From NCBI GenBank assembly GCA_900112915.1, contig FONK01000016.1, positions 1 to 38,752 on the forward strand: a stretch of DNA of 38,752 bases, written 5' to 3'. A program made the position numbers and the translations under genes. Of this stretch, positions 7,663-16,155 are shown piece after piece (positions within the stretch are counted from its first letter, which is position 1; every line of letters starts with the position of its first letter). Origin of the DNA: Peptostreptococcaceae bacterium pGA-8 (lineage in GTDB: Bacteria; Bacillota; Clostridia; Peptostreptococcales; Anaerovoracaceae). The notes under the pieces are model-generated. The model was not told where the DNA came from. It saw only the letters and a program-made list of their open reading frames with translations, and did no database searches.

Positions 7663-8679
7663 ATGTATGGACATTGCTATGGATGCAAAATCTGCAATGG
7701 TAGGGCTTGTGGAAGCACAATTCCGGGGCCGGGCGCCAAGGGAGTCGGCGATGTGGCAATAAGAAATTATGATATGTGGAAACAGGTGAGACTGAACTTA
7801 AATGTTGTCTATGAGGCAGGACCTGTTTCTACAGAAGTAAATATTTTTGGCAAGGATATGGCAGCACCGATCTTTGCCGGTCCGGTAGGGGCTGTGCAGC
7901 TTCATTATGGGGACAAATTTACGGAGTTTGAATATAACGACCTGCTCATAAAATCTTGTATTGAAGCCGGAATTATAGGCTTTACCGGTGATGGCACCGA
8001 TGAGCAGGTCCTTCGCGCCGCTGCCGGCAGCATTGCTGCTGCCGGCGGCCAGGGCATACCGACTATCAAGCCCTGGCATCTTGGCACCGTCGGTGCCAAG
8101 ATGGCGCTTGTCAAAGGCGCAGGCGCCTTTGCAGTAGCCATGGATGTGGATGCAGCCGGTCTTCCTTTCTTAAAAGGAAAGAATCCGCCTGCCGGTCCTA
8201 AATCTCAAGAAGAGCTTATTGAGATTGCGGAGATGGCAGATAGGCCATTTATAGTTAAGGGAATAATGACGCCGAGGGCTGCCATAAAAGCTGTAAAGGC
8301 AGGAGCAGCCGCCATTGTTGTAAGCAATCACGGCGGCAGAGTTTTGGATCAATGTCCATCAACGGCAGAAGTTCTGTTGGAAATTGCAGAGGCGATAAAA
8401 GGTTCGCCTTGTCTTGTTTTTGTAGATGGTGGAATAAGAGATGGAGTTGACATATTTAAAGCGATTGCCATGGGAGCAGATGGTGTGCTGATGGCAAGAC
8501 CTTTTGTCAATGCCATATATCAACAAGGCTATGAAGGCGTGTTGAGCCTTGTTCGTCGTTTGAAATCTGAGCTGGAGGATACAATGCTCATGTGCGGAGC
8601 TAAGACCATAGCTGAGATAAGCAAGGATATGGTTCGTATACCGAAGCTGTGGCAGCACTATGATGCTGAAGGCAACTGA
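7663..8679 (+). CDS. FMN-dependent alpha-hydroxy-acid dehydrogenase/oxidase
   Basis: A 338-residue TIM-barrel flavoprotein of the lactate/glycolate oxidase family. The catalytic His-Arg pair is in SNHGGRVLD, and the phosphate-binding region VDGGIRDGVDIFKA...GADGVLMARP follows. The N-terminus has four closely spaced cysteines (Cys5, Cys8, Cys11, Cys16), a feature of a Clostridia subgroup and possibly a metal or iron-sulfur site. It lies 17 bases after the aminotransferase gene. It may supply pyruvate from lactate for that enzyme or oxidise an alcohol-type vitamer; both are inference. Codons between 7939 and 8179 form an unusual series of perfect inverted repeats, and the stop codon lies in a 10-base triplicate repeat. 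Confidence 0.85.
   Translation: MYGHCYGCKICNGRACGSTIPGPGAKGVGDVAIRNYDMWKQVRLNLNVVYEAGPVSTEVNIFGKDMAAPIFAGPVGAVQLHYGDKFTEFEYNDLLIKSCIEAGIIGFTGDGTDEQVLRAAAGSIAAAGGQGIPTIKPWHLGTVGAKMALVKGAGAFAVAMDVDAAGLPFLKGKNPPAGPKSQEELIEIAEMADRPFIVKGIMTPRAAIKAVKAGAAAIVVSNHGGRVLDQCPSTAEVLLEIAEAIKGSPCLVFVDGGIRDGVDIFKAIAMGADGVLMARPFVNAIYQQGYEGVLSLVRRLKSELEDTMLMCGAKTIAEISKDMVRIPKLWQHYDAEGN
7939..8179. repeat. Run of inverted repeats inside the FMN-oxidase gene
   Basis: Arms: 7939-7949/8000-8010 (11 pairs), 7964-7968/7978-7982 (5), 8017-8031/8035-8049 (15 with one mismatch and two G-T pairs), 8049-8055/8070-8076 (7), 8077-8088/8092-8103 (12, loop 3), 8112-8120/8123-8131 (9, loop 2), 8162-8168/8173-8179 (7, loop 4). 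The stems sit end to end and lie in one continuous reading frame. Confidence 0.9.
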
Positions 8680-8695
8680 AGGCAATTGAAGGCAA
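8666..8695 (+). repeat. Three tandem copies of a 10-base repeat at the gene end
   Basis: CTGAAGGCAA, CTGAAGGCAA, TTGAAGGCAA. The TGA stop of the FMN-oxidase gene (8677-8679) lies in the second copy, so copy-number change could alter the C-terminus. Confidence 0.9.
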
Positions 8696-8782
8696 CAGCC
8701 TTTGACGGTATCATAGCTTCGGACTCCGGAAGGCTTTAGCGGCGGAGCTTTATAAATACAATTAGAGGTGGGGTAGGTGTAA

Positions 8783-9937
8783 ATGTTAGATCATAGCTAT
8801 TTGCTCAGCATTGCAATTATTTTGCTCTCAACAAAATTTTTAAGTGGGGTAACGGCGAAGATAAATCTTCCACAGGTGGTAGGCGCTCTCCTTGCCGGAA
8901 TCCTAATAGGACCCATACTGGGATTAGTGGATGATACCACCTTTCTGGATAGAATCGCAGAGCTTGGGGTTATCATCCTTATGTTTATGGCGGGTCTTGA
9001 TACAGATATAGTACAAATGAAGAAGCAAGGTGTATCATACTTGCTGATTGCTGCTTTTGGTGTCTTAATTCCATTAATTGGAGGCACGTTGACATACTAT
9101 TTTTATTATGATGTGAACTTGGGAAATAGCACAGAGCTTTTGAAGGCTATATTTATCGGTGTGATTTTAACTGCAACATCAGTAAGCATCACTGTGGAAG
9201 CCCTGAGAGAAATGGGTAAATTGAGCAGTAATGTAGGCCATGCTATTGTAGGGGCGGCCATCGTTGATGATATAATTGGAATCATAATCCTGACAGCGAT
9301 TACAGCCATGAAGGATCAGAGCATACATATTGGTGTTGTAATTGGAAAAATTCTTATTTATTTTTTGGCAATGTTCATTCTATCATCCATCATCATACGA
9401 ACTGCAAAATATATGGATGCCAGAAGCGAAAGGCGCAGAATATCCATATATGCCTTTGCCTTGGTTTTAATAGTGTCATATATATCTGAAGCCTATGTAG
9501 GAATAGCAGATATTACAGGCGCATATTTGACGGGTATGATTTTGAGCCAATTCAGCATAAAAAAAGACATAGCCAGAAAGATGAATGTTCCCGGCTATCT
9601 CTTTTTCTCGCCTATTTTCTTCGCCAGCATAGGGCTGCAGACAGAGATAAGCAGTATAGATATACCGATTTTAATATTCTCGGCAATTCTATTGATAGTA
9701 GCAATTTCCACTAAAATAATAGGAGCCGGAATTGGTGCACTCCTATGCAGGTATAATATTCATGATGCCTTCAACGTGGGAATTGGAATGGTTTCCAGGG
9801 GTGAGGTCGCTTTAATTGTAGCAAAAAAAGGCTACACTCTGGGACTTATTGACAATTCCATGTTTTCACCGATTGTAATAATAGTTTTGGTTACAACTGT
9901 TTTGGCACCGATTATTTTGAAGAAGTCTCTGAAGTAG
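8783..9937 (+). CDS. Cation:proton antiporter (CPA2 / Kef-Nha type membrane domain)
   Basis: This 384-residue protein has about 12 membrane helices and the CPA2 exchanger pattern. LPQVVGALLAGILIGP (29-44) is the usual first-helix motif, the LMFMAGLDTD segment follows, and paired acidic residues in AIVDDIIGI (about 159-167) are the expected ion-binding site. Family members exchange Na+ or K+ for protons. There is no C-terminal TrkA-N regulatory domain. The ribosome-binding site is a purine-rich AGAGGTGGGG. The gene end overlaps the convergent ridA gene by 26 bases. The 103 bases before it contain weak inverted repeats (AGCCTT/AAGGCT, CTCCG/CGGAG) but no recognisable riboswitch. Confidence 0.88.
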   Translation: MLDHSYLLSIAIILLSTKFLSGVTAKINLPQVVGALLAGILIGPILGLVDDTTFLDRIAELGVIILMFMAGLDTDIVQMKKQGVSYLLIAAFGVLIPLIGGTLTYYFYYDVNLGNSTELLKAIFIGVILTATSVSITVEALREMGKLSSNVGHAIVGAAIVDDIIGIIILTAITAMKDQSIHIGVVIGKILIYFLAMFILSSIIIRTAKYMDARSERRRISIYAFALVLIVSYISEAYVGIADITGAYLTGMILSQFSIKKDIARKMNVPGYLFFSPIFFASIGLQTEISSIDIPILIFSAILLIVAISTKIIGAGIGALLCRYNIHDAFNVGIGMVSRGEVALIVAKKGYTLGLIDNSMFSPIVIIVLVTTVLAPIILKKSLK

Positions 9938-10298
9938 CTGCAATTACTTCTATTTCAACTAGAAATCCGGCCGGCAGCTCAGCAGCCTGTATGCAGCTTC
10001 TGGCAGGCTTACCTGAAAAAAACTCTCCATAAATCCCATTAAATTCTTGGAAATCAGCCATGTCCTTCAGGAAGCAGGTTGTCTTCACAACATCTGATGC
10101 TGTGAGTCCTGCTTCTTTTAATATTGCATCTATATTCCTAATGGCTTGGCGAGTCTGATTAGCTACTCCATCGACGAGGGTGCCGGTTGCCGGATCAATT
10201 CCGCCCTGACCGGAGATAAAGAGCAGTCCTGCGGCTGTTTTGCCCTGCGAATATGGTCCTAAAGCCTTTGGAGCATTTTCCGTTGAAATTGTTTTCAT
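9912..10298 (-). CDS. ridA: RidA-family enamine/imine deaminase
   Basis: This 128-residue protein hydrolyses reactive enamine and imine intermediates released by PLP enzymes, protecting them from 2-aminoacrylate damage. The pattern is classic RidA: GPYSQG near residues 14-19, FISGQGG at 27-33, and the substrate-carboxylate arginine (Arg100, matching Arg105 of many members) in ARSCIQAAELP, followed by VEIEVIA. It fits a genome rich in aminotransferases. GAAAGGA precedes the start on the minus strand. It overlaps the 3' end of the antiporter gene, tail to tail. Confidence 0.92.
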   Translation of the reverse strand: MKTISTENAPKALGPYSQGKTAAGLLFISGQGGIDPATGTLVDGVANQTRQAIRNIDAILKEAGLTASDVVKTTCFLKDMADFQEFNGIYGEFFSGKPARSCIQAAELPAGFLVEIEVIAATSETSSK

Positions 10299-10406
10299 CT
10301 TATCAATCCTTTCAATTTGTGCTATAATAAAGCATAAATATTTATAATTTTCAGTTACTTACATAATAAACAATTTGCAGCTTAAATGCAAGGGAAGGAC
10401 GCTTTA

Positions 10407-11741
10407 ATGAAGGAGCTTATACTTTATTTTTCAAAGGCCGGAGAAAATGATATTGCCGGTGAAACTGTAGTTTTAGAAAAGGGAAATACGGAAGCCTTAG
10501 CTGAAATGATAAAGGACATAACCGACGGTGATATGTTTAAAATTGAGCCGGTGAAGCCTTATTCTGAAGCTTTAAAGGAATGCATTAAGGAAACAGCTGC
10601 CGAAAAAAAAGCGGGTATAAGACCTGAGGCTAAGGCTGTACCTGCAGTTGATGGTTACGATATCATAACACTGATGTTCCCTAATTATCATGGAACTATG
10701 CCGATGGTAATGTTTACGGTTCTTGAGCAGTTGAATCTTGATGGTAAGTACATCAGACCTGTTTGTACCCATGAGGGTGATGGCTCTGTCAATAGCTTGG
10801 ATGACATTAAAAGGCTTGCACCAAGGGCTGATGTAACAGATATTCTGGAAATGAAGGGCAGTCATATTGCTAAAAAAGAAGCCCATGTCGCCGAAGACTT
10901 AAAGGCTTGGCTAAGTGCAACTGCCAAAGAGATAACTTCTTCTGAGGAAGAAAAAAAGCTTTTGATAGACAATTTGATTGACGGTTTTGATGCAGCAGAG
11001 GTAAAAAATCAGGTTGTTCAATGGATTTATCAGTGGTTTGATGAAAACGGTCCTGAGTGTAGGGCTGTTGTAGGAATAAGCGGCGGGAAAGACAGTTCAG
11101 TTGTAGCAGCCCTTTGTGTTGAAGCCTTGGGGAAAGATAGAGTTTTCGGCGTTTTGATGCCACAGGGTAAGCAGGCTGATATTGACTCTTCCTATACACT
11201 TGTAAAGCACCTGGGAATTGACCATGCTGAGGTTAACATCGGGGATACCGTTGACGCCCTTGTGAACTCTTTAACTTCAGCCTTGGATGTGGAGCTGACA
11301 AAACAGACCTTGACCAACTTACCGGCAAGGCTGAGGATGGCTGCTGTCTATGCTGTTTCTCAATCCATGAACGGCAGAGTGGCTAACACCTGTAATCTTT
11401 CAGAGGATTGGGTGGGCTATTCAACCAGGTACGGTGATGCCGCCGGAGACTTCAGTCCCCTGTCAAATCTTACAGTTGCAGAGGTTAAGGCTATCGGAAG
11501 AGAGTTGGGGCTGCCGGATATTTTGGTGGATAAGGTTCCTATTGATGGACTTTCAGGAAAAACAGATGAAGATAACCTGGGATTTACCTACAATGTCCTT
11601 GATAGGTACATAAGAACCGGCTTCATAGAAGATTTAGAAACAAAAAAGATGATCGATAGGAAAAGAAGACAGAACAAATTTAAGCTGATGCCAATACCGG
11701 CTTTCTCCTATGGCGGAAAAATTAAAGCGGAGGATGACTAA
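10407..11741 (+). CDS. nadE: Flavodoxin-NAD synthetase (NadE) fusion
   Basis: A 444-residue two-domain protein. Residues 1 to about 170 are a flavodoxin-like FMN domain: ILYFSKAGEN at the start, GNTE at 26-29, and a D-x-I-x-L-x-FPNYHGTMP segment in the flavin-loop region. About 185-444 is ammonia-dependent NAD synthetase with the ATP-pyrophosphatase loop SGGKDSS (225-231) and the conserved DGLSGKTDEDNLGF. NadE amidates deamido-NAD to NAD+. No glutaminase domain is present, so ammonia is the likely nitrogen source. The start at 10407 is preferred over the ATG at 10386 because AGGGAAGGA (10391-10399) lies between them. The role of the flavin domain is unknown. Confidence 0.88.
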   Translation: MKELILYFSKAGENDIAGETVVLEKGNTEALAEMIKDITDGDMFKIEPVKPYSEALKECIKETAAEKKAGIRPEAKAVPAVDGYDIITLMFPNYHGTMPMVMFTVLEQLNLDGKYIRPVCTHEGDGSVNSLDDIKRLAPRADVTDILEMKGSHIAKKEAHVAEDLKAWLSATAKEITSSEEEKKLLIDNLIDGFDAAEVKNQVVQWIYQWFDENGPECRAVVGISGGKDSSVVAALCVEALGKDRVFGVLMPQGKQADIDSSYTLVKHLGIDHAEVNIGDTVDALVNSLTSALDVELTKQTLTNLPARLRMAAVYAVSQSMNGRVANTCNLSEDWVGYSTRYGDAAGDFSPLSNLTVAEVKAIGRELGLPDILVDKVPIDGLSGKTDEDNLGFTYNVLDRYIRTGFIEDLETKKMIDRKRRQNKFKLMPIPAFSYGGKIKAEDD

Positions 11742-11766
11742 AGAATTAAAAAAGGCAAAGCAATGA

Positions 11767-11808
11767 GCATGCCCTCAGGAATCATAGAGAAGAATCCTGA
11801 GGGTATGC
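11767..11808. terminator. Bidirectional terminator between nadE and deoD
   Basis: A 14-pair stem with one G-T/C-A position (11767-11780 with 11795-11808) lies between convergent genes. On the minus strand a T-rich run follows after about ten bases; on the plus strand the T content is weaker. Confidence 0.6.
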
Positions 11809-11814
11809 CTTATC

Positions 11815-12519
11815 CTATCTTACCGCTGCATTTAGAGCCAGCTTCATCATGTCTGTAAACTGAGTTTCTCTCTCTTCTTGAGTTGAACGAGCACCGGTAA
11901 CGAAGTGGTCGCTGATGGTCATCATTGCCAGGGCATTTCTTTTTGAATATGCGGCGTTCATATAAAGGGCTGCAGCTTCCATTTCAACAGCTAAAACCCC
12001 CATCCTTTGCCAGCTCTTCCACCAATCATCTCCCGGTTCATAGAAAACATCACAGGTTACAGTGTTGCCCGCCTTAATCGGTACATTCACCTCTTTTCCG
12101 GATTCCATTACCTTTTCAAGGAGCTCAAAGCTGGCACAAGGAGAATACTGTCCCGGAACCTTAAATGCGTGAGAATAGTTGGAATCTGTTGATGTAGCCA
12201 TACTTACAACTATGTCTCCAATATCTATTTTGTCACTGAAGCTTCCGGCTGTACCGATTCTGATTATATTTTCAACATCATAGTCATTGAAAAGCTCCCA
12301 GCTATAGATTCCCATACTCGGCATACCCATCCCGCTACCCTGAATAGAAACGGGAACTCCTTTGTATGTTCCTGTGTAGCCGAACATTCCCCTTACCTGA
12401 TTATATAGAACCGGTTCAGTTAAAAAGTTTTCAGCAATAAATTTAGCTCTTAAAGGATCACCGGGCATTAAAACAGTTTTTGCAATTTGTTCTTTGCTTG
12501 CAGAAATATGTAAACTCAT
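11815..12519 (-). CDS. deoD: Purine-nucleoside phosphorylase, DeoD type
   Basis: Cleaves purine ribo- and deoxyribonucleosides with phosphate to the free base and sugar 1-phosphate. The length (234 residues) and motifs are those of hexameric DeoD: LMPGDPLRAKFIAE (about 17-30), GSGMGMPS, RIGTAGSF with the phosphate-binding arginine and serine, AVEMEAAAL, and TISDH near the end. The chosen ATG has only a weak ribosome-binding site and overlaps the stop of a seven-codon upstream frame (12516-12539), suggesting coupled translation. Confidence 0.95.
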   Translation of the reverse strand: MSLHISASKEQIAKTVLMPGDPLRAKFIAENFLTEPVLYNQVRGMFGYTGTYKGVPVSIQGSGMGMPSMGIYSWELFNDYDVENIIRIGTAGSFSDKIDIGDIVVSMATSTDSNYSHAFKVPGQYSPCASFELLEKVMESGKEVNVPIKAGNTVTCDVFYEPGDDWWKSWQRMGVLAVEMEAAALYMNAAYSKRNALAMMTISDHFVTGARSTQEERETQFTDMMKLALNAAVR

Positions 12520-12560
12520 CTTCTTACTTTGCGATACATCTATCGCATCTCCTTTCTCCT
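12516..12560 (-). promoter_or_regulatory. deoD leader: strong ribosome-binding site, two tiny ORFs and a hairpin
   Basis: The only strong Shine-Dalgarno sequence, AGGAGAAAGGAG (12560-12549), is followed by ATG CGA TAG (12548-12540) and then a 7-codon frame MYRKVRR (12539-12516). The TGA of that frame overlaps the deoD ATG. TGCGATA and TATCGCA around them form a perfect 7-pair hairpin with a 4-base loop. Regulation or coupling through this leader is inferred. Confidence 0.45.
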
Positions 12561-12565
12561 AATAA

Positions 12566-12594
12566 AAAACCATGGGAGACACTTCCATGGTTTT
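12566..12594 (-). terminator. Intrinsic terminator of rpsT
   Basis: AAAACCATGG pairs perfectly with CCATGGTTTT around a 9-base loop, followed on the minus strand by TTATT after the stem's own T run. It separates rpsT from deoD. Confidence 0.85.
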
Positions 12595-12645
12595 CGATGC
12601 TCAATGCTGTGCATTTAACTTATGCACGGTGGGGACGGGTGAGAC

Positions 12646-12918
12646 TTATTTTGCAGCCTTAGCCGCATTTAATCTCTTAGTTAATCTTGAAACTTTTCTT
12701 GAAACTGCCTTCTTGTTAAGAGTTCCTTTAGCTGCAGCTTGCATAAGCTTCTTTTCAGCCAAAGTAAGCTTCTCTGCCGCTTCTTCAAGGTTACCTTCAG
12801 TCATAGCAAGCTCAAAGCTCTTAAGAACTTCCTTAACATGACTCTTGATTCTCTTGTTACGTGCTGTTTTCTTGTTGATTACTAAGATTCTTTTCTTAGC
12901 GGATTTAATGTTTGCCAT
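12646..12918 (-). CDS. rpsT: 30S ribosomal protein S20
   Basis: A 90-residue basic protein that binds 16S rRNA in the small subunit. The typical start MANIKSAKKRI and the Lys/Arg-rich helical pattern (KTARNKRIKSHVK, LNKKAVSRKVSRLTKRLN) are diagnostic. The start is the ATG at 12918 rather than the GTG nine bases upstream, because that GTG is part of the ribosome-binding region (GGGGTG). It is transcribed away from lepA, from the promoter at 12977-13005. Confidence 0.96.
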   Translation of the reverse strand: MANIKSAKKRILVINKKTARNKRIKSHVKEVLKSFELAMTEGNLEEAAEKLTLAEKKLMQAAAKGTLNKKAVSRKVSRLTKRLNAAKAAK

Positions 12919-12976
12919 TATTTTCACCCCACTTTTTTAAATTTTCAGCAACAATTTGCTAAATTCGCCAGGAGAC

Positions 12977-13005
12977 AGTATATATCATTTTAATGAATTT
13001 TGCAA
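12977..13005 (-). promoter_or_regulatory. Promoter of rpsT
   Basis: On the minus strand TTGCAA (13005-13000), 17 bases and TATACT (12982-12977). Confidence 0.75.
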
Positions 13006-13051
13006 GGGTTTTGTTAAAATAACTAAATATACCTGCTATTTATCACTTTTA

Positions 13052-13080
13052 TTGCAAAACTCCTCTCCGTGAATTATAAT
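13052..13080 (+). promoter_or_regulatory. Promoter of lepA-hemW
   Basis: TTGCAA (13052-13057), 17 bases and TATAAT (13075-13080). The rpsT promoter faces the other way about 50 bases upstream, so this is a divergent control region. A GGAGG site precedes the lepA start. Confidence 0.8.
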
Positions 13081-13114
13081 ATACGGTGATTAGTTATGAT
13101 ATTTTGGAGGACAG

Positions 13115-14917
13115 ATGGATCAGAAATTTATTAGAAATTTTAGCATAATAGCTCACATAGACCACGGTAAAAGTACATTGGCGGACAGAATTATTGAAAA
13201 CACGGGTCTTGTAGCATCTAGGGATATGAAAGAGCAGTTCCTTGACAATATGGATCTTGAAAGGGAGCGTGGCATTACCATAAAGCTTCAAACTACAAGA
13301 TTGGTTTATAGGGCAAAGGACGGCAATGAATATATTTTCAACCTGATTGATACGCCTGGTCATGTGGACTTTACCTATGAAGTTTCTCGAAGTCTCGCAG
13401 CCTGCGAAGGGGCTGTTTTGGTGGTCGATTCAACACAGGGGGTTGAGGCGCAGACCATGGCAAATGTCTATCTCGCCATTAATGAAGACTTGGAAATAGT
13501 CCCTTGCCTTAACAAGATAGATTTGGCAAGCTCAAGACCGGAGGAGGTCAAGGCTGAAATTGAGGATATGATCGGAATAGATGCCGATGATGCACCCTTA
13601 GTCAGTGCGAAAGAGGGAACCGGAATTGTTGACCTTCTGGAGGCTGTCGTTGAAAAAATTCCTGCGCCTACAGGTAACCCTGATGGAAAACTGAAGGCTC
13701 TTATATTTGATTCTGTCTATGACAATTATAAAGGAGTTGTCATTTACGCCAGAATATATGACGGAAAGCTGCAGGAGGGCGACGAGATCCTTCTTATGAA
13801 CAGCAAAAAGAAATACGAAGTTACAGAGGTTGGTGTAATGTCACCGGGACATACTCCGACAAAACACCTTTCTGCCGGGGATGTAGGCTATATCGTAGCC
13901 AGCATTAAGCAGGTTAAGGATGCCAGAGTCGGTGATACGGTGACCCTGGCAGGTGACCCTACGGAAACTCCGCTGCCCGGATATAAGAAGGTTCAGAGTA
14001 TGGTTTACTGCGGAATTTATCCGGCTGAGGGCGAGAAGTATGAGGGGGTTAAGGATGCCTTGGAGAAGCTACAGGTAAACGATGCGGCTTTTTTGTTCGA
14101 GCCTGAAACCTCAACGGCTCTGGGATTTGGATTCAGATGTGGCTTCCTGGGTCTTTTGCACATGGAAATCATAGTTGAAAGACTTGAGCGGGAGTTTGGA
14201 CTGGCTGTTGTTACAACGGCTCCAAGTGTCGTTTATAAGGTTGTTATGAATGACGGCAGGGAAGAAATGATTCAGAATCCTACTAATTTGCCTCCTTTAA
14301 CGGAGATTTCTCATATTGAAGAGCCTATAGTTAAGGCGGACATTATGATTCCAAAGGACTATGTCGGAACTATAATGGAGCTTTGTCAGGAAAGACGAGG
14401 TACCATGATTCATATGGAATATGTAGCGGGAAACAGAGTGCAGCTTCATTATGAAATGCCGTTAAATGAGGTAATTTACGACTTTTTTGATGCATTAAAA
14501 TCAAGAACAAGAGGCTATGGCTCTTTGGATTATGAGTTCATCAGGTATGAGCGAAGTCAGCTGGTGAAGCTGGATGTATTGCTGAATAAAGATTTGGTGG
14601 ATGCCTTCTCCATGATAGTTCACGAGTCAAGAGCCTATGCCCGTGGAAAATTTGTCTGCGAGAAGCTGAAGGAAATCATCCCTATGCACCAATTTGAAGT
14701 GCCGATTCAGGCGGCAATCGGTCAGAAGGTAATTGCAAGAACTACCGTAAGAGCATATAGAAAGGACGTTATTGCCAAATGCTACGGCGGTGACATTTCT
14801 CGAAAGAAAAAGCTTCTTGAAAAGCAGAAGGAAGGAAAGAAGCGTATGCGTCAGTTCGGCAAGGTTGAGGTTCCTCAAGAGGCGTTTACGGCTGTTCTTA
14901 AATATGATAATAAATAG
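13115..14917 (+). CDS. lepA: Elongation factor 4 (back-translocating GTPase LepA)
   Basis: A 600-residue translational GTPase that acts on stalled or mis-translocated ribosomes. G-domain motifs are AHIDHGKST (G1, about 13-21), the RGITI switch region, DTPGHVDF (G3) and NKID (G4). The C-terminal part with [11 protein letters not shown] and the very C-terminal [19 protein letters not shown] segment are specific to LepA. The length matches the family. GGAGG lies just before the ATG. It overlaps the hemW start by 14 bases, so the two are probably translated together. Confidence 0.97.
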   Translation: MDQKFIRNFSIIAHIDHGKSTLADRIIENTGLVASRDMKEQFLDNMDLERERGITIKLQTTRLVYRAKDGNEYIFNLIDTPGHVDFTYEVSRSLAACEGAVLVVDSTQGVEAQTMANVYLAINEDLEIVPCLNKIDLASSRPEEVKAEIEDMIGIDADDAPLVSAKEGTGIVDLLEAVVEKIPAPTGNPDGKLKALIFDSVYDNYKGVVIYARIYDGKLQEGDEILLMNSKKKYEVTEVGVMSPGHTPTKHLSAGDVGYIVASIKQVKDARVGDTVTLAGDPTETPLPGYKKVQSMVYCGIYPAEGEKYEGVKDALEKLQVNDAAFLFEPETSTALGFGFRCGFLGLLHMEIIVERLEREFGLAVVTTAPSVVYKVVMNDGREEMIQNPTNLPPLTEISHIEEPIVKADIMIPKDYVGTIMELCQERRGTMIHMEYVAGNRVQLHYEMPLNEVIYDFFDALKSRTRGYGSLDYEFIRYERSQLVKLDVLLNKDLVDAFSMIVHESRAYARGKFVCEKLKEIIPMHQFEVPIQAAIGQKVIARTTVRAYRKDVIAKCYGGDISRKKKLLEKQKEGKKRMRQFGKVEVPQEAFTAVLKYDNK

Positions 14918-16088
14918 CGGGAAAAATGAAAGGACTCTTGGAATATATGTCCATGTGCCTTTTTGCCTAAGCAAATGTAAATATTGCGGATTTTATTCAC
15001 AGGCTGAAGGGGATGAAAAGAAAACTTTGTCATCAACCGGGGACAAAGCAGTGGCAGCCTCTCCCTTAACTGTTGAAGCGTACATGAAGAGCTTACTGGA
15101 GGATATTGAAGAATATTCAAGAGTATATGAAGATTGCAATTTTATTGTAGATACAGTTTTCTTCGGAGGTGGGACGCCATCAATTTTGCCCTATGAGTTC
15201 ATAGGAGAAATCATAGCTGCTTTGAGGAAAGGCTTCACCTTTGTAAAGGGGCAACCGGAGATTTCCATTGAAGCTAATCCTAAAACCTTGACAGCGGATA
15301 AGCTTAAGGCATATAGAGAATATGGGATCAATAGGCTCAGCATAGGAGTTCAATCCTTTGATAACAGGATGCTGGAATTTTTGGGAAGAGCGCACAGAGC
15401 GGAGGATGCAGCTGAGACCTTTAAACTGGCAAGGGAGCAAGGCTTTGACAATATAAATCTTGACTTAATGTTTGGGCTGCCTAATCAGACCATGAACTCA
15501 TGGCGGGATAGCTTGGATAAAGTGCTGTCCTTGAAGCCTGAGCATCTGTCTTTATACAGTCTTCAGCTTGAAGAGGGCACTGAGCTTTTCAGAATGTTCG
15601 AAAATGGGGAGTTTGCCCAGCTTTCAGATGAACTGGACAGAGATATGTATCATTATGCTCTGGAAAGGCTCAATAAGGAAGGCTATGACCATTATGAGAT
15701 TTCCAACTGGGCTTTGAGGAAGGATTTAAGGTGTCGGCATAATTTAAAGTATTGGGATTTGTCTGAATACTTGGGTCTCGGGCCTTCGGCGGCTTCCTAT
15801 GTTAATGGTGTAAGGTTTTCGGAAGAGCCCGGCTTCGAGTATAGGGAGAACTCCCTGGAGGATAATGCCGCTGAACTGGCATTTACAGCTCTGAGAACCG
15901 GAGAAGGTATCGACAGGCAGCTTTTTTGTGAAAGAATAGGGGTCAGCTTTGAAGATGTGTTTCCGGATATAATGAAGCGGCTGGAGGAGCATGCTCGATG
16001 TGGCAGGCTGGAAATTGATGACAGGTTTATACGGCTTACAGAAAAAGGCATTGATACATCCAATCAGATAATGTCTCTTTTCGTGTAG
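14904..16088 (+). CDS. hemW: Radical SAM protein HemW (heme chaperone family)
   Basis: A 394-residue radical SAM protein resembling HemN but in the HemW group. The iron-sulfur cysteines are Cys21, Cys25 and Cys28 ([14 protein letters not shown]). [23 protein letters not shown] and the [15 protein letters not shown] segment are typical. HemW proteins deliver heme rather than act as coproporphyrinogen oxidases. The start at ATG 14904 lies inside the last codons of lepA. A longer in-frame extension back to 14772 has no support because it lies wholly within lepA. Confidence 0.92.
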   Translation: MIINSGKNERTLGIYVHVPFCLSKCKYCGFYSQAEGDEKKTLSSTGDKAVAASPLTVEAYMKSLLEDIEEYSRVYEDCNFIVDTVFFGGGTPSILPYEFIGEIIAALRKGFTFVKGQPEISIEANPKTLTADKLKAYREYGINRLSIGVQSFDNRMLEFLGRAHRAEDAAETFKLAREQGFDNINLDLMFGLPNQTMNSWRDSLDKVLSLKPEHLSLYSLQLEEGTELFRMFENGEFAQLSDELDRDMYHYALERLNKEGYDHYEISNWALRKDLRCRHNLKYWDLSEYLGLGPSAASYVNGVRFSEEPGFEYRENSLEDNAAELAFTALRTGEGIDRQLFCERIGVSFEDVFPDIMKRLEEHARCGRLEIDDRFIRLTEKGIDTSNQIMSLFV

Positions 16089-16155
16089 CTGTCGGCTGAA
16101 AATAAGCATTTCATATAATGGATTTTGCATAGCTTAATAAGATGGAGGAATTGTT

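Noticed and set aside
7798-8141. Minus-strand genes within the FMN oxidase
   Set aside because: They mirror a conserved enzyme. The GC-rich inverted repeats there make long open frames on both strands by themselves.
14772-14903. An N-terminal extension of HemW
   Set aside because: It lies wholly inside lepA in another frame, and the family N-terminus begins with the sequence after ATG 14904.
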